From assembly GCA_005778355.1 (NCBI GenBank), contig SXON01000047.1, positions 1 through 63,952 on the forward strand: 63,952 nt of DNA, read 5' to 3'. Source of the stretch: Pseudomonadota bacterium (GTDB lineage: Bacteria > Myxococcota_A > UBA796 > SXON01). Below, one piece after another: positions 17,134 to 25,182 of this stretch; position 1 is the first letter of the stretch; each line of letters starts with the position of its first letter. The notes under the pieces were generated by a model. The model searched no databases. It had not been told where the DNA came from and saw nothing but the letters and a program-made list of their open reading frames with translations. Made by a program: the position numbers and the translations under genes.

Positions 17134-18402
17134 ATGACCACGCCCGACCGCGCGATGACCGAGTTCCTGGAGCGAGCCCTCGCGCGCGCCGAGGTCTCGG
17201 TGGCGTACACGCGACTGGTGGTCATCGCGTTGATGGTGGTGGAGGAGGTGCTCTTCCTGGCCCGCCGTCCAGAGTTAGCGAGGAGTTTCCTCGGCTGGAT
17301 GCCGATGGGGGTGATGGCAGGGGGCGTGGGCGTCACGCTCCTGGCCCTCCGACAGCTCAAACGGGCGCCGCGCGCCGCCTTCCGGGTGTCGGTCGCGCTC
17401 GACGCCATCTTGATCCTCGGCGTGTCGCTGCCGCCGGCGCTCTCGCCACCGGCCGACTACCACGGCGCCTTCCACCACCCCACCTTCGCGTTCTTCCTCA
17501 TCGCCATCGCCGCCTCGTCGCTCCGGCTGTCGCGACGCATCGTCCGCCTGTCGATCGCCTGCAACGCCGCCAGCGGCATCCTGCTGAACGTGATCGACAG
17601 CGCCATGGGCACCGGTGTCGCGACCGCAGAGGAGTGGGTCATCTGGGTCGTGGGCTTCACCGCCGCCGGCTTCATCGCCGACGCCGCGGCGCTGCGCGCG
17701 CGTCGACTGGTGCACGAGGGCGCGAGCGCGGCGGTGCTCGCCGAGCGTGGTCGGCAGGCGCTCGGCATCTACGTGTCGGAGGAGGTGGCGGCCGCCGCCA
17801 TCGCCGGCGAGGCGCCTTCCCCGGGTGGACATCGCCAGGCAGTGGCCATCCTGTTCTCGGACCTGCGCGGCTTCTCTGCGTACGCGGCGACCGTGGCGCC
17901 GGAGAAGCTCGTCAGCGAGCTCAACGCCTACCTCGACGCGGTGGTGCCGGCCGTACGCGCCGAGGGTGGCATGGTCGACAAGTACATCGGCGACGCGGTG
18001 ATGGTGATCTTCGGCGTACCCACGCCGGTGCCCGACGCCGCCTCGCGCGCCTTGCGAGCTGCCGTCGCGATGCATCGCGCGCTCGCGGTACACAACGAGG
18101 CCCGTCGCGGTCGCGGACTGGCACCCCTGGAGCAGGGCGTGAGCGTGCACTTCGGCGAGGTAGTGGTGGGCAACATCGGCACCGCAGAGCGCATGCAGTA
18201 CACCGCCGTAGGCGACGCGGTGAACGTCGCGAGCCGCCTGCAGGAAACAGCCCGGGACGAGCGGGTCGCGATCGTCGTGTCCGCAGCCGTGGCCGAGGTC
18301 ATCGGCACGGTCGAGGGGCTCCCGCCCTTTCGTCCGCTCGGGGCGGTGCCCATCCGCGGGCGCGCCGCGCCGGTCAACGCCTACGCGATCGACCGTGTCT
18401 GA
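17134..18402 (+). CDS. Membrane-bound class III adenylate/guanylate cyclase
   Basis: 422 residues. The N-terminal half has about five to six hydrophobic helices (residues ~22-200, for example LVVIALMVVEEVLFL and FAFFLIAIAASSL). The C-terminal catalytic domain starts near residue 225. The catalytic domain shows the metal-binding ILFSDLRGFSAYA, the second metal Asp in GGMVDKYIGDAVMVIFG, and the transition-state Asn/Arg motif YTAVGDAVNVASRLQ. All key residues of an active homodimeric class III cyclase are therefore present. The product is probably cAMP; a purine-selectivity residue cannot be assigned with certainty. It is followed after 17 bp by a Ser/Thr kinase on the same strand, so cyclic-nucleotide and phosphorylation signalling may be co-expressed. 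Confidence 0.92.
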   Translation: MTTPDRAMTEFLERALARAEVSVAYTRLVVIALMVVEEVLFLARRPELARSFLGWMPMGVMAGGVGVTLLALRQLKRAPRAAFRVSVALDAILILGVSLPPALSPPADYHGAFHHPTFAFFLIAIAASSLRLSRRIVRLSIACNAASGILLNVIDSAMGTGVATAEEWVIWVVGFTAAGFIADAAALRARRLVHEGASAAVLAERGRQALGIYVSEEVAAAAIAGEAPSPGGHRQAVAILFSDLRGFSAYAATVAPEKLVSELNAYLDAVVPAVRAEGGMVDKYIGDAVMVIFGVPTPVPDAASRALRAAVAMHRALAVHNEARRGRGLAPLEQGVSVHFGEVVVGNIGTAERMQYTAVGDAVNVASRLQETARDERVAIVVSAAVAEVIGTVEGLPPFRPLGAVPIRGRAAPVNAYAIDRV

Positions 18403-18419
18403 ACGTTAGGGGTCGCGCG

Positions 18420-19568
18420 ATGTCCCGTCGCGAGATCGGCCGCTATTGCCTGACCGCCGAGCGCCGCGCCGGTGGCACCGCCGAGGTGTGGCGTGCCACT
18501 CACGGCCACGAGGTGGTGGCGATCAAGATCGCCCGCGCCGGTCGCGACGCAGATATGCTCCGCCGCGAGCGCAACGCGCTGCTCGAGATCGCCCGTGTCG
18601 ACCCCTCGGCGCCCGGCTGGGTGGTGACGGTACTCGACCACGGCGAGGCCGACGAACTGCCCTGGATCGCCCTCCCGTGGTTTGCCCACACCCTGCGCAG
18701 CTACGTCGCGAGCGAGCCCGGGCTGGCCGCCGTGCTTCGCGCCTGCGAAGGGGCCACCGCCTCGCTGTTTCGGCTGCACCAGTCCGGGGCCTCGCTCGGC
18801 TCGCCCCGGCTGCATCGCGATGTGAAGCCCGACAACTTCCTTGTCGACGACGAGGGACGCGTGGTGCTCGCCGACCTCGGCACGGCGCGGGCCGACTCTC
18901 TCGCCGGGGCGGTGTCGCCCACGGTGGTGTACACGCCCCGCTACGCGCCGGTCGAGCAGACCCTCGGCCTGTCGCGACTTCCTGACCCGTCGGTCGACGC
19001 TCACGCGCTCGCGGTCACCATCTACGCCTGCCTCTCTGGCACCGAGCCCGACAGCAAGGGCGCCTACGTGCCCTACACGGCCGAGGGGGCCCGCCTCCTC
19101 GATGGCCAGGGCAAGGACTCGCCCGAAATCGACCGCTTGCGCGCTCGACCGCTCGACGCGCTGGTGCGACTCGACGAGATGACCGCGCTCACCGAGGGCG
19201 ACGTGAACCGGCTTCGCAACGCGCTGGCCGACGCCACCCGCGACGATGGGCTCGCGACGCGACTCGCCGAGTTCCTCGTGCCCGTCCTTCGCCGCGCGAT
19301 GGAGCCCAACCCGGCCCTGCGTGACGGCGACCTCCGCAAGCTGGCCGCCGCGCTGGAGGCCGCTCGCCGGTGCCTCGGCGACCAGTCACCTCTCCGTGTC
19401 ACGCCGCCGCCCCGCTCGGAGACCCCACGCGCCCCGGTCAAGACACCACTCTCGACGCCCGCCCTGCCCGAACGGCTTGAAGAAGACGACCCCGTGGCCC
19501 GCTACGTGCTCGTGATGATCGGCATCGCCGCCGTGGTAATGCTGGGTGTGCTCGCGATGGCTCAGTAG
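18420..19568 (+). CDS. Ser/Thr protein kinase with C-terminal membrane anchor
   Basis: 382 residues. The kinase domain spans residues 8 to about 320: Gly-rich loop RAGGTAEVW, catalytic Lys36 in VAIKIARAG, HRDVKPDN at 132-139, and metal-binding DLG (152-154) in place of DFG. An activation segment ending TPRYAPVEQ follows. A Pro/Thr-rich juxtamembrane linker precedes one C-terminal helix (VLVMIGIAAVVMLGVLAMA), so the kinase is cytoplasmic with only a tiny extracytoplasmic tail and no sensor domain. ATG at 18420 lies 17 bp after the cyclase stop, with TAGGGG 7 nt upstream. Substrates are unknown; the FHA protein encoded nearby is a candidate reader. It converges on the next lipoprotein gene with 4 bp between stops. 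Confidence 0.9.
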   Translation: MSRREIGRYCLTAERRAGGTAEVWRATHGHEVVAIKIARAGRDADMLRRERNALLEIARVDPSAPGWVVTVLDHGEADELPWIALPWFAHTLRSYVASEPGLAAVLRACEGATASLFRLHQSGASLGSPRLHRDVKPDNFLVDDEGRVVLADLGTARADSLAGAVSPTVVYTPRYAPVEQTLGLSRLPDPSVDAHALAVTIYACLSGTEPDSKGAYVPYTAEGARLLDGQGKDSPEIDRLRARPLDALVRLDEMTALTEGDVNRLRNALADATRDDGLATRLAEFLVPVLRRAMEPNPALRDGDLRKLAAALEAARRCLGDQSPLRVTPPPRSETPRAPVKTPLSTPALPERLEEDDPVARYVLVMIGIAAVVMLGVLAMAQ

Positions 19569-19572
19569 GGCG

Positions 19573-20994
19573 TCAGCGCCGTCGCGCCGCCTCCCGCGCC
19601 GCCTCCCGCGCCGCCCGCGCGTTCGCCTCGGCGTCGATGCGCGCCCGTACATCGATGTAGGCGAGAAAGGCCTTTGACTCCTCGATCGACGCCGCCAGCC
19701 GCTTCTCCCCCTGCGGGTCGCCCGAGAGCACCGCGAGGCGCCCGTCGATGGCGAGCAAGACGGCGCCACGATCGGGCATGTACCAGTCGAGCCCCCGGAG
19801 CGGCGACTGGGCCTTCACCACCTCGCGCGCCTCCCGGTAGTGCCCGCCCCGGGCCAGCTGGCGAATCGCGGCGTCCTGGAAGCCAATGACGTTGAAATAG
19901 CGGCTCTTGTCGGGATGGCCCTCGAGATCCGCCACCGCCGATTTCACCGCGCGAGGCACCTCCCCGGAGCGCATCTGCGCGTACACCCTGAGCTTACTCT
20001 CGAGCCAGGCCCGCCACTCCGGGTCGTCGGCCGCGCCCACGGTGAGCCTGGGCACCACGTGTGGAGCAGCAAAACCGAGCATGTCGTAGGCCGCGTCGGC
20101 CACCGGGGTGAGCGCGAACTCGTCGACCGTCCACGCGGGCAGCTGGGGCTCCAGCAGCGTGGCGGGGAGCACGTGCAGGCGCTTTGTGTTGCCGCTGGCG
20201 GCGGCGGTAACGGCGTCGCGAAGCGCGGCCACCTGGCGGGGGCGTTCCTTTGCCGACCAGGCGCCCCAGGGCTCGGTGATCGCGATGGGATCGACGGTGT
20301 CGACCCACACCTGGGCGAGCGCGAGCGAGAGCTTGGCCGGGTCGCGCTCCGCTTCCGGCGCGTGCCAGGGCAAGGTGCCCGATTTCTGGGCGGCGCGGGA
20401 GAGCTCGTCGGAGAGCGTGCTGGCGGGGCGGCGCACGTCCTGCCCCTTCTCGGCGCGCACGTACAGGCCGAGGAAACGCGCTCGGTACATCTCGAGGCCA
20501 CCGCTGGCGGGCACCACCGGCGGCATCTCGCGGTGGAGGGCCTCGCACACCGCGGCGTCGCGTGCGAGGCCGTCGGCGAGCACGTCGCGCACGGGCGTTA
20601 CCGCCGGGTTAGCGAGCGTCGTCGACCGAAGTACCGACTCGGCGGCGCGATAACGATCAGCGCAGGCGTCGAAGTCCGAGCTGGCCGCCCGTGCCCGCGC
20701 GCGGTCGCGACCGGCGATCGACACGTGCACCAGGGCGTGCATCCGCACGTGGTCCCAGTCGGGCTCGCCGTAGTCAGCGGGGGTGTGCCGATAGCCATCG
20801 GGGGCGTTCCAGCGAGGGTCGTCGGCGGGTACCGTGCCGCCCCACACCGCCTCGACCGGCAGCTTGGCCGGGGGCGGTGGCGGCGCGGGCGCCGATTCCG
20901 CCATCTTCACTTCCTTGGGGGGCGCCTTTGGCTTGCCCTTGCAGCCGACGCCCTGCGCCAAACTCGCCGCGAGCAGCCACGCGCCCAGTCGCAT
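19573..20994 (-). CDS. Lipoprotein of unknown function with Ala/Arg/Glu-repeat tail
   Basis: 473 residues. The signal MRLGAWLLAASLAQGVGC ends in lipobox Cys18, followed by a Pro-rich spacer (PAPPPPPAKLP). The body is mainly helical with no recognised catalytic motif. The C-terminus is a short tandem helix repeat AAREAAREAARRR, encoded by 12-bp direct repeats at 19585-19620. Start ATG 20994 has GAGGCGAG as ribosome site and lies 12 bp after the radical SAM stop, so the two form an operon. It may be a partner or substrate of that enzyme, but nothing in the sequence proves it. Confidence 0.75.
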   Translation of the reverse strand: MRLGAWLLAASLAQGVGCKGKPKAPPKEVKMAESAPAPPPPPAKLPVEAVWGGTVPADDPRWNAPDGYRHTPADYGEPDWDHVRMHALVHVSIAGRDRARARAASSDFDACADRYRAAESVLRSTTLANPAVTPVRDVLADGLARDAAVCEALHREMPPVVPASGGLEMYRARFLGLYVRAEKGQDVRRPASTLSDELSRAAQKSGTLPWHAPEAERDPAKLSLALAQVWVDTVDPIAITEPWGAWSAKERPRQVAALRDAVTAAASGNTKRLHVLPATLLEPQLPAWTVDEFALTPVADAAYDMLGFAAPHVVPRLTVGAADDPEWRAWLESKLRVYAQMRSGEVPRAVKSAVADLEGHPDKSRYFNVIGFQDAAIRQLARGGHYREAREVVKAQSPLRGLDWYMPDRGAVLLAIDGRLAVLSGDPQGEKRLAASIEESKAFLAYIDVRARIDAEANARAAREAAREAARRR

Positions 20995-21006
20995 CCGAAC
21001 TCGCCT

Positions 21007-22065
21007 CTATCCGGTGAGACCGAGTTCGACCGCGCGTCGTCGCGTGGTCTCCACCTGCGACGGCCCGATCGCGTACCAGTTGATGCCCCCGCACCCCGCG
21101 CAGGCACCCTCGAAGCGACCGGCGAGGTGGGCGAGCCGCACGGCCGTGGCGCGAGCCCCGTCCCAGAGCGCGCGGAAGCCGAGCTCCCCGGCGTGGCCAA
21201 GGTCCAGCTCGCTGCGCAGGTCGGCGCAACACATGACCAGGTGGCCGTCGTGGCGGATCACCGGGGTGAACCAGGGGGCGGCGCAGGCGCTCCTTCCGGC
21301 GGGCGCCTGCCAGGGGTCATCGGTCCAGGCCGAGACGGTGAGCGCGCCGCGGGTGCCGACCGGAAAACTCGCCACGGTGCGTCGGTAGAGCGCGTCGGCC
21401 GCGGCCTGTCCCGGGCCGCCGCCGTCGACGGAGAGCGGCTTGAAGAGGATCTCGCCGTGTCCCCCGCCCGAGTAGCACCGAAAGGTGTCGGTCCAGTACT
21501 CGAGGAATGCGCGGGCCTCGTGCGCATTGCCCGGTTGGACAACGAACTGCACCTGCACGTCGACCGGCCCGAGCGCATCACGTCGCGACAGGAGATACCG
21601 GATATTACGACGCACCCGGGCGAGGTGCTCCCGGCCTTTCACGCGCGCGTAGGTGCCCGGCGTGACCGCGTCCAGCGTGAAGACCACCAGCAACGGCATC
21701 GCGCGGTCGCGACCCGCGAGCAGCTTGTCGACCCGGGGTGGCGTCAACAAGATGCCGTTGGTGTCGAAGCGGAGGTAGCCAAGGCGTCCCCGTAGCTGTC
21801 GCGACGCGTAGGCGACCATGTCCTCGAGACGCTCGTGTACCGAGGGGTCGCCGAGCCACTGCAGGATGAGGTGGTCGAAGTGGCAGTCCTCGGCCACGAG
21901 GTGGTCGACGACCGCCGTGTACACGTCCCAGGGCATCAGGCCCTTCGGCACGCCGTGCACGCTTGCCCAGCCCTCGGCGTGGGGTCGACACATCGAACAG
22001 GCGAGGTTGCACCTGTCCGTCGGCTCGATCTGGAGGACACCGAGGCCGCCGGGGGTTGTAGGCAC
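21007..22065 (-). CDS. Radical SAM/SPASM enzyme
   Basis: 352 residues. CNLACSMC (CxxxCxxC) at about 19-26 binds the SAM 4Fe-4S cluster. A GGEP-like position reads LQWLGDPSVHE. The C-terminal SPASM-like region supplies further cysteines: SACAAPWFTP, LVMCCADL and CAGCGGIN. Such enzymes install radical modifications on peptides or small molecules; no substrate is identifiable. The start is GTG at 22065, because TATGTT lies exactly 6 nt upstream on the minus strand and no other start precedes the conserved first strand LQIEPTDRCNL. It is the first gene of a two-gene unit with a lipoprotein. Confidence 0.9.
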   Translation of the reverse strand: MPTTPGGLGVLQIEPTDRCNLACSMCRPHAEGWASVHGVPKGLMPWDVYTAVVDHLVAEDCHFDHLILQWLGDPSVHERLEDMVAYASRQLRGRLGYLRFDTNGILLTPPRVDKLLAGRDRAMPLLVVFTLDAVTPGTYARVKGREHLARVRRNIRYLLSRRDALGPVDVQVQFVVQPGNAHEARAFLEYWTDTFRCYSGGGHGEILFKPLSVDGGGPGQAAADALYRRTVASFPVGTRGALTVSAWTDDPWQAPAGRSACAAPWFTPVIRHDGHLVMCCADLRSELDLGHAGELGFRALWDGARATAVRLAHLAGRFEGACAGCGGINWYAIGPSQVETTRRRAVELGLTG

Positions 22066-22071
22066 GGTGTC

Positions 22072-22077
22072 AACATA
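22072..22077 (-). promoter_or_regulatory. Putative -10 box (TATGTT) exactly 6 nt before the radical SAM GTG
   Basis: Minus-strand TATGTT, then GACACC, then GTG at 22065. The geometry equals that of the imuA and imuB-dnaE2 promoters and implies the start codon is the transcription start. Confidence 0.5.
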
Positions 22078-22110
22078 CCCGCCCCCCTCGCGCCCGCCCG
22101 CGACTCGCGC

Positions 22111-22116
22111 TACGCT
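22111..22116 (+). promoter_or_regulatory. Putative -10 box (TACGCT) 8 nt before the small lipoprotein ATG
   Basis: TACGCT, 8 nt, ATG at 22125. It lies in the 59-bp divergent gap with the radical SAM gene. No -35 or Shine-Dalgarno seen. Confidence 0.3.
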
Positions 22117-22124
22117 TCGGGGCC

Positions 22125-22373
22125 ATGGCGCTGGTCCTTTTCCTCATCGGCTGCGGCAACCCCTGCCAGTCTCTGTGCGAGACGATGGCGTCGCGGGCGG
22201 CCGAGTGCGATCTCACCGTGTCGGAAGAAGAGCTCGAGGCCTGCGCCACGCGCTACGAGGAAGTCACCCCGGAGATGTCGGCCGCCTGCGGCGAGGCCGA
22301 CGATGCCGGGCGACTCGAGGAATGGTGGACGTGCGAGGAACTTGCCGAGAACTACACCAACGGCGCCAAGTAG
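22125..22373 (+). CDS. Small Cys-rich lipoprotein
   Basis: 82 residues. MALVLFLIGC is a minimal lipoprotein signal with lipobox Cys10. The mature peptide has six further cysteines (C14, C18, C28, C40, C55 and C69), a spacing that suggests a disulfide-stabilised helical hairpin in the periplasm. It is acidic (many Glu in SEEELEACATRYEEV). There is no homolog I can name. ATG 22125 is the only plausible start. It precedes the PEGA-domain kinase gene by 84 bp on the same strand. Confidence 0.7.
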   Translation: MALVLFLIGCGNPCQSLCETMASRAAECDLTVSEEELEACATRYEEVTPEMSAACGEADDAGRLEEWWTCEELAENYTNGAK

Positions 22374-22457
22374 GCTCTCGGCTGGATTCCAGGCGTAATC
22401 AACGGCCGGCCGCGTTGACGGACACCCGCCTTGGCCCATAGGATCGCGCCGCCCACG

Positions 22458-24281
22458 ATGTCTGAAGCCGGAGCTACGCCTGCCGCCGCACCCGCCGCGC
22501 CCGCGTTTTCCCCCGAGGCCTACGGCAAGTACTACCTGATCGACAAGATCGCCGTGGGCGGAATGGCGGAGATCTTCAAGGCCAAGACCTTCGGGCACGG
22601 CGGCTTCGAGAACACCTTCGTCGTCAAGCGCATCTTGCAGCACATGTCGGAGAACGACCAGTTCGTCCAGATGTTCCTCGACGAGGCCAAGGTGACGGCC
22701 CAGCTCCAGCACGCCAACGTGGTGCGCGTGTGGGAGTACGGCAAGATCGCCACCAACTACTACCTGTCGATGGACTTCGTCGACGGGAAAGACAGCAAGA
22801 TGATCCTCCGCAAGCTGTTCGAGCGGCGGAAGATGATCCCTCGTGAGTTCGCGGTGTACATCGCGATGGAGGCCGCCAAGGGCCTCGACTACGCGCACAA
22901 GCGCACCACCAACGCCGGCGTGCCGCTGAACATCGTGCATCGCGACGTGTCTCCGTCGAACATCCTCGTGTCGTACACCGGCGAAGTGAAGGTGGCCGAC
23001 TTCGGCATCGTGCAAGCGAGCAGCGTCATCGAGACGACGACCAAGGGCACGCTCAAGGGGAAGATCGAGTACATGTCGCCCGAGCAGGCCCTCGGCGAGG
23101 TGCTCGATCGACGGAGCGATGTCTTCGCCCTTGGCATCGTGATGTGGGAGATGCTGACGGGCAGGCGCGCTTTCAAGACCGACAACGAGATCAAGACCCT
23201 CGAGCGCGTGCGCAACGTGGAGATCGAGCCGCCGGCCCTGGTGAACAACCAGGTGCCCACGCGGCTGTCCGAGATCGTGATGCGCTGCCTCGAGAAAGAC
23301 CCGGCCGACCGCTACCAGGACGCTCGCGAACTGCACGCGGATCTCCTCAACTTTCTCTACCCGGCCACCCCCGACGTGGTGCAGCAGAGCCTCCACCACT
23401 TCATGTCGGAGCTCTTCGTCGAGGAGATCACCGCCGAGCGCGCGCGCGTCGAGGAGGCCACCCGCCTGTCCCGCGCGATGCACGAGGCCGAGCCCTCGGT
23501 GGAGCTCCAGGAAGACTGGGAAGAAGGCCAGCGTGGCGGCTCGGAGCCCACGGTGGCGCCGGTCAAGCCCCAACCTGCCCCCTCGCGGCTGCCGATCTTT
23601 CTCGGCGTGGGGGCGCTGGCCGCCGCGCTCGCGGTGGTGGGACTCGGCGCGCTGTGGATGGTCAACCAGGGGATGCAGAACCAGGACACCCCGGCGCCCG
23701 AGGTGAAGACGGAGCTCGTGAAGGCCTCGCCCTCGATCGTCTTGCGCGTGGCCCCGGTGGAGGCCGTCGTGAAGCTCGACGGCGTCGACGCCGGCAAGGG
23801 CACCGCTGTCACCCTGCCCAACGTGTCGCTTGGCAAGCACAAGATCGAGGTCTCGGCCGAGGGCTACGAGCCCTACACCGAGGAGGTCGACGTGGGCGAG
23901 GGCGAGAAGGTCCGCCTCGACGTGAAGCTCGTCGCGGTGCGCAAGCCGCCCGAGGTTCGCGTGGAGTCGCCGCCAAAGATGGCCGAGGCCGACGTGCGCA
24001 TAGAGCCCCGGGTCACGCCAGCGCCCGAGGCAAAGGTCGACACGCCGCCGCCGCCACCCGCCGAGAAGGCCAAGGGCAAAGTCAACATCAACGTGTCCGG
24101 CGGCTGGGCCGACATCTACGTGGATGGCAAGAAGATTGGCACGACGCCGATCTTCGGGCACCAGCTCCCGGTCGGCACCTACGCGGTGCGGGCGAAGAAC
24201 GAGCAGACCGGCCTCGACATCACCAAGCAAGTCACGGTGAAATCGGGAGAATCCGCAAGCGTCGCCTTTTCCGCCCAGTAG
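22458..24281 (+). CDS. Ser/Thr protein kinase with PEGA domains
   Basis: 607 residues. An N-terminal Ala/Pro spacer precedes the kinase domain (about 23-295): Gly-rich loop IAVGGMAEIF, Lys57 in FVVKRIL, HRDVSPSN at 161-168 (Ser replacing the usual Lys, common in myxobacterial kinases), DFG at 181-183, and APE-like YMSPEQ. A transmembrane helix near residue 390 (FLGVGALAAALAVVGLGALW) is followed by two PEGA-type beta domains, VVKLDGVDAGKG and ADIYVDGKKIGTTP, outside the membrane. The protein is therefore a transmembrane signalling kinase whose PEGA modules may contact the envelope. ATG at 22458 is preferred over 22431 because MAHRIAPPT is not conserved-looking and TAGGAT lies just before it. 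Confidence 0.92.
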   Translation: MSEAGATPAAAPAAPAFSPEAYGKYYLIDKIAVGGMAEIFKAKTFGHGGFENTFVVKRILQHMSENDQFVQMFLDEAKVTAQLQHANVVRVWEYGKIATNYYLSMDFVDGKDSKMILRKLFERRKMIPREFAVYIAMEAAKGLDYAHKRTTNAGVPLNIVHRDVSPSNILVSYTGEVKVADFGIVQASSVIETTTKGTLKGKIEYMSPEQALGEVLDRRSDVFALGIVMWEMLTGRRAFKTDNEIKTLERVRNVEIEPPALVNNQVPTRLSEIVMRCLEKDPADRYQDARELHADLLNFLYPATPDVVQQSLHHFMSELFVEEITAERARVEEATRLSRAMHEAEPSVELQEDWEEGQRGGSEPTVAPVKPQPAPSRLPIFLGVGALAAALAVVGLGALWMVNQGMQNQDTPAPEVKTELVKASPSIVLRVAPVEAVVKLDGVDAGKGTAVTLPNVSLGKHKIEVSAEGYEPYTEEVDVGEGEKVRLDVKLVAVRKPPEVRVESPPKMAEADVRIEPRVTPAPEAKVDTPPPPPAEKAKGKVNINVSGGWADIYVDGKKIGTTPIFGHQLPVGTYAVRAKNEQTGLDITKQVTVKSGESASVAFSAQ

Positions 24282-24320
24282 GGGCTCATCTGTCGCGCTG
24301 ACGTTCCCGATCCCGGCGTC

Positions 24321-25103
24321 GTGGACAAGCTCCCCGCACTCGCCGCCCTCCTGATCGCCAGCGCCTCGGCGAGCTTCGCTTTCGTGGCCGGCTCGCAGCT
24401 CGCGGGCCTCCGCGCCGAGGTGGACAACCTTCGCGCCCAGGTCGACACGCCACCGGCCGCGTCGCGACCGAACGTGTCGACCGACTTCAACGGGAGCATC
24501 GACAGCCCCACGATCGGCAGCGGGGCGTACGTCGACCCGAAGGCCAGCGTGATCGGGGCCGTGAACATCGAGAGCGGCGTGTACGTGGGCCCCATGGCCA
24601 GCATCCGCGGCGACGAGGGACAGCCGATCCACCTCGGTGCCAACTGCAACGTCCAGGACGGCGTGGTGATCCACGCCCTGGAGACGGAGTCGCACGGCGA
24701 ACCCGTCGATGGCCGCACCTACGAGGTGCATGGTCGCGACTATGCGGTGTACGTGGGCGAACGGGTGTCACTGGCGCACCAGGCGCTGGTTCACGGCCCG
24801 GCGGCCATCGGCGACGACACCTTCGTGGGCATGCAGGCGCTGGTGTTCAAGGCCCGCGTGGGGCGCGGTGCGGTGATCGAGCCCGGCGCCGTGGTCCTCG
24901 GGGTGACCGTGGCCGACGGGCGCTACGTGCCGGCCGGGGCGGTGATCAACACCCAGGCCGAGGCTGACGCCCTGCCCCAGATCGACGACGCCTACCCCTT
25001 CCGCGCGCTCAACGCCGCCGTGGTGCACGTGAACACGAGCTTCGCCGACGCCTACCAGACCGAGCCCGTGGAACACGGCGAGATGGCGTCCGCGCATCAC
25101 TAA
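24321..25103 (+). CDS. Gamma-class carbonic anhydrase, Cam type, exported or anchored
   Basis: 260 residues. Interconverts CO2 and bicarbonate. The hexapeptide left-handed beta-helix is evident (IGSGAYVDPKASVIGAVNI). Metal-ligand histidines are H118 in NVQDGVVIHALE, and H153 and H158 in VSLAHQALVHGPA. The catalytic Glu pair of archaeal Cam is present (DEG at 98-100 and the acidic-loop ALETES), which marks it as a true Cam rather than an acidic-loop-less CamH paralog. An N-terminal hydrophobic segment (LPALAALLIASASASFAFVAG) is a signal or anchor, and a short coiled coil precedes the helix, so the enzyme should act in the periplasm. GTG at 24321 is the only start near the signal. It lies 39 bp after the PEGA kinase. 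Confidence 0.94.
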   Translation: MDKLPALAALLIASASASFAFVAGSQLAGLRAEVDNLRAQVDTPPAASRPNVSTDFNGSIDSPTIGSGAYVDPKASVIGAVNIESGVYVGPMASIRGDEGQPIHLGANCNVQDGVVIHALETESHGEPVDGRTYEVHGRDYAVYVGERVSLAHQALVHGPAAIGDDTFVGMQALVFKARVGRGAVIEPGAVVLGVTVADGRYVPAGAVINTQAEADALPQIDDAYPFRALNAAVVHVNTSFADAYQTEPVEHGEMASAHH

Positions 25104-25126
25104 GAGCGGAACGTGTCTCCCGAGCG

Positions 25127-25150
25127 AGCGCGGGCTCGCCAGCGCGCGCA
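25127..25150 (-). repeat. REP-like hairpin, copy 1
   Basis: The minus strand matches the 24-bp repeat at 26068 and 35427 with one mismatch. The repeat is a 9-bp stem (GCGCGGGCT / AGCCCGCGC) around loop GGCG; here one stem base is changed. Located between the carbonic anhydrase and dehydrogenase genes. No U-tract follows, so a simple intrinsic terminator is not evident. Confidence 0.65.
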
Positions 25151-25170
25151 TAGGAAAGCCAACGGCGTTG

Positions 25171-25176
25171 TAGACT
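25171..25176 (+). promoter_or_regulatory. Putative -10 box (TAGACT) exactly 6 nt before the dehydrogenase ATG
   Basis: TAGACT, TAGCCC, ATG at 25183. No Shine-Dalgarno is present. Consistent with leaderless transcription; no -35 match at 17 nt. Confidence 0.45.
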
Positions 25177-25182
25177 TAGCCC

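Noticed and set aside
22110..24731. An 873-codon minus-strand frame across the PEGA kinase
   Set aside because: It is the shadow of a convincing kinase and carbonic anhydrase. The translated product is His/Val/Leu-rich low complexity with no recognisable fold.
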